A stretch of 64,000 bases of DNA from Areca catechu (taxonomy: Eukaryota; Streptophyta; Magnoliopsida; Arecales; Arecaceae): positions 141,365,854 to 141,429,853 of the forward strand of contig CM038052.1 of the NCBI GenBank assembly GCA_021397845.1, written 5' to 3'. The position numbers and the translations under genes are program-made. The stretch's first letter is position 1; the number at the start of each line of letters is the position of its first letter. Of this stretch, positions 63,538 to 64,000 are shown piece after piece. The notes beneath the pieces are model-generated. The model did not search any database. It was given only the letters and a program-made list of their open reading frames with translations, and was not told where the DNA came from.

Positions 63538-64000
63538 TCAAGAGGCTTTACTATTTAAAGAATATCCAAGAAAAACAGCCTCATCGGATTTTGCATCAAA
63601 TTTACCAAGATTGTCTTTTCCATTGTTGAGAATAAAACATTTACATCTAAAAACATGAAAATATTTGATGTTTGGTTTTCTATTGTTCCAAAGCTCATAG
63701 GGGGTTTTTCTAATAATAGGTCTAATCGAAACTCTGTTTAAAATATAGCATGCGGTATTAACAGCTTCTGCCCAAAAGTATTTTGGATGATTTCCTTCAC
63801 AAAGCATTGTTCTGGACATCTCTTCCAAAGTATGATTCTTTCTTTCTACAACACCATTTTGCTGTGGTGTTCTAGGTGTAGAAAAGTTATGATCAATACC
63901 GTGCTTTGTGCAAAAATGATCAAAATACTGGTTTTCAAATTCGGTGCCATGATCACTATGAATTAAAATAATAGATAAGTTTTTCAAATTTGTAACTCTT
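63538..64000 (-). CDS. Element G integrase core, second half (partial at window edge)
   Basis: Reads LIHSDHGTEFENQYFDHFC with the second catalytic aspartate, TPQQNGVVERKNHTLEEMSR with the glutamate, then YFWAEAVNTACYILNRV, KTPYELWNNRKPNIKYFHVF and AVFLGYSLNSKA. This is the copia integrase from the second Asp to the end of the core. The N-terminal zinc finger and first Asp lie beyond the window. Confidence 0.87.
   Translation of the reverse strand, partial: RVTNLKNLSIILIHSDHGTEFENQYFDHFCTKHGIDHNFSTPRTPQQNGVVERKNHTLEEMSRTMLCEGNHPKYFWAEAVNTACYILNRVSIRPIIRKTPYELWNNRKPNIKYFHVFRCKCFILNNGKDNLGKFDAKSDEAVFLGYSLNSKAS

Larger units (their letters stand above)
57387..64000 (-). mobile_element. Element G: sirevirus with envelope-like ORF, 5' part beyond the window
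   Basis: Minus strand: integrase (from the right edge), RT, RNase H, envelope-like ORF, 3' region and 3' LTR (58857-57387). RT and RNase H wording (YVDDIIFGSTDESL, DRKSTSGTCQFLG, STTEAKYVAAGSCCAQ) is sirevirus-type. It inserted 32 bases inside the 3' LTR of F; TAACC (57382-57386) is the likely target duplication. Confidence 0.88.

Overview
The window is plant nuclear DNA made almost entirely of nested LTR retrotransposons. I see no single-copy host gene, rRNA, tRNA or CRISPR array. The mix (Tat-lineage Ty3/gypsy, chromodomain Ty3/gypsy, Angela/Tork-like and RE1-like Ty1/copia, env-bearing sireviruses and a miniature LTR element) fits a repeat-rich flowering plant. I would guess a monocot, possibly a palm, but that is weakly supported.

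Layout. (1) 1-7192: Tat-lineage element on the minus strand (gag, protease, RT, two RNase H domains, integrase), with its 5' LTR at 6374-7192, a degenerate tandem repeat in its 3' region and the end of a plus-strand antisense ORF at the window edge. (2) 8402-22274: copia element A (minus; 186-bp LTRs; target duplication TAAGT). Its leader is split by element B (13050-21406, plus, TSD GAAAG), a non-autonomous chromovirus whose 5' LTR is in turn split by a 1458-bp solo LTR (13496-14953, TSD GGAGG). (3) 23254-37620: remnant of an ORF resembling the antisense ORF of Tat elements (Transposase_28-like). It is interrupted by a TRIM/sirevirus chimera (23697-26496, TSD TTATG) and by a young Angela/Tork-like copia element E (26774-36672, 2.4-kb LTRs about 99% identical, TSD AAAAC). 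(4) 38307-51805: two relatives of B, C (minus) and D (plus), fused head to head through their 5' LTRs and sitting inside an older copia LTR (H). (5) 54125-57386: deleted sirevirus F (plus), interrupted just inside its 3' LTR by sirevirus G (57387 to the window end, minus). Both carry an envelope-like ORF.

The coding regions work only as retrotransposon parts: Gag forms particles, protease processes the polyprotein, RT/RNase H copies the RNA, and integrase inserts it. E is closest to intact (one nonsense codon and one frameshift seen). B, C and D share a collapse of pol that removed the RT core and the integrase active site, so they could only move with help from another element.

The most unusual signals are non-coding. 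Arrays of short hairpins with conserved loops and independently covarying stems lie at matching places in two different sirevirus LTRs. Four palindrome-capped hairpins with covarying stems lie in the leader of E. A leader module is shared between copia element E and the Ty3 elements B, C and D. The TRIM/sirevirus composite has both joints falling at the tRNA primer-binding site.
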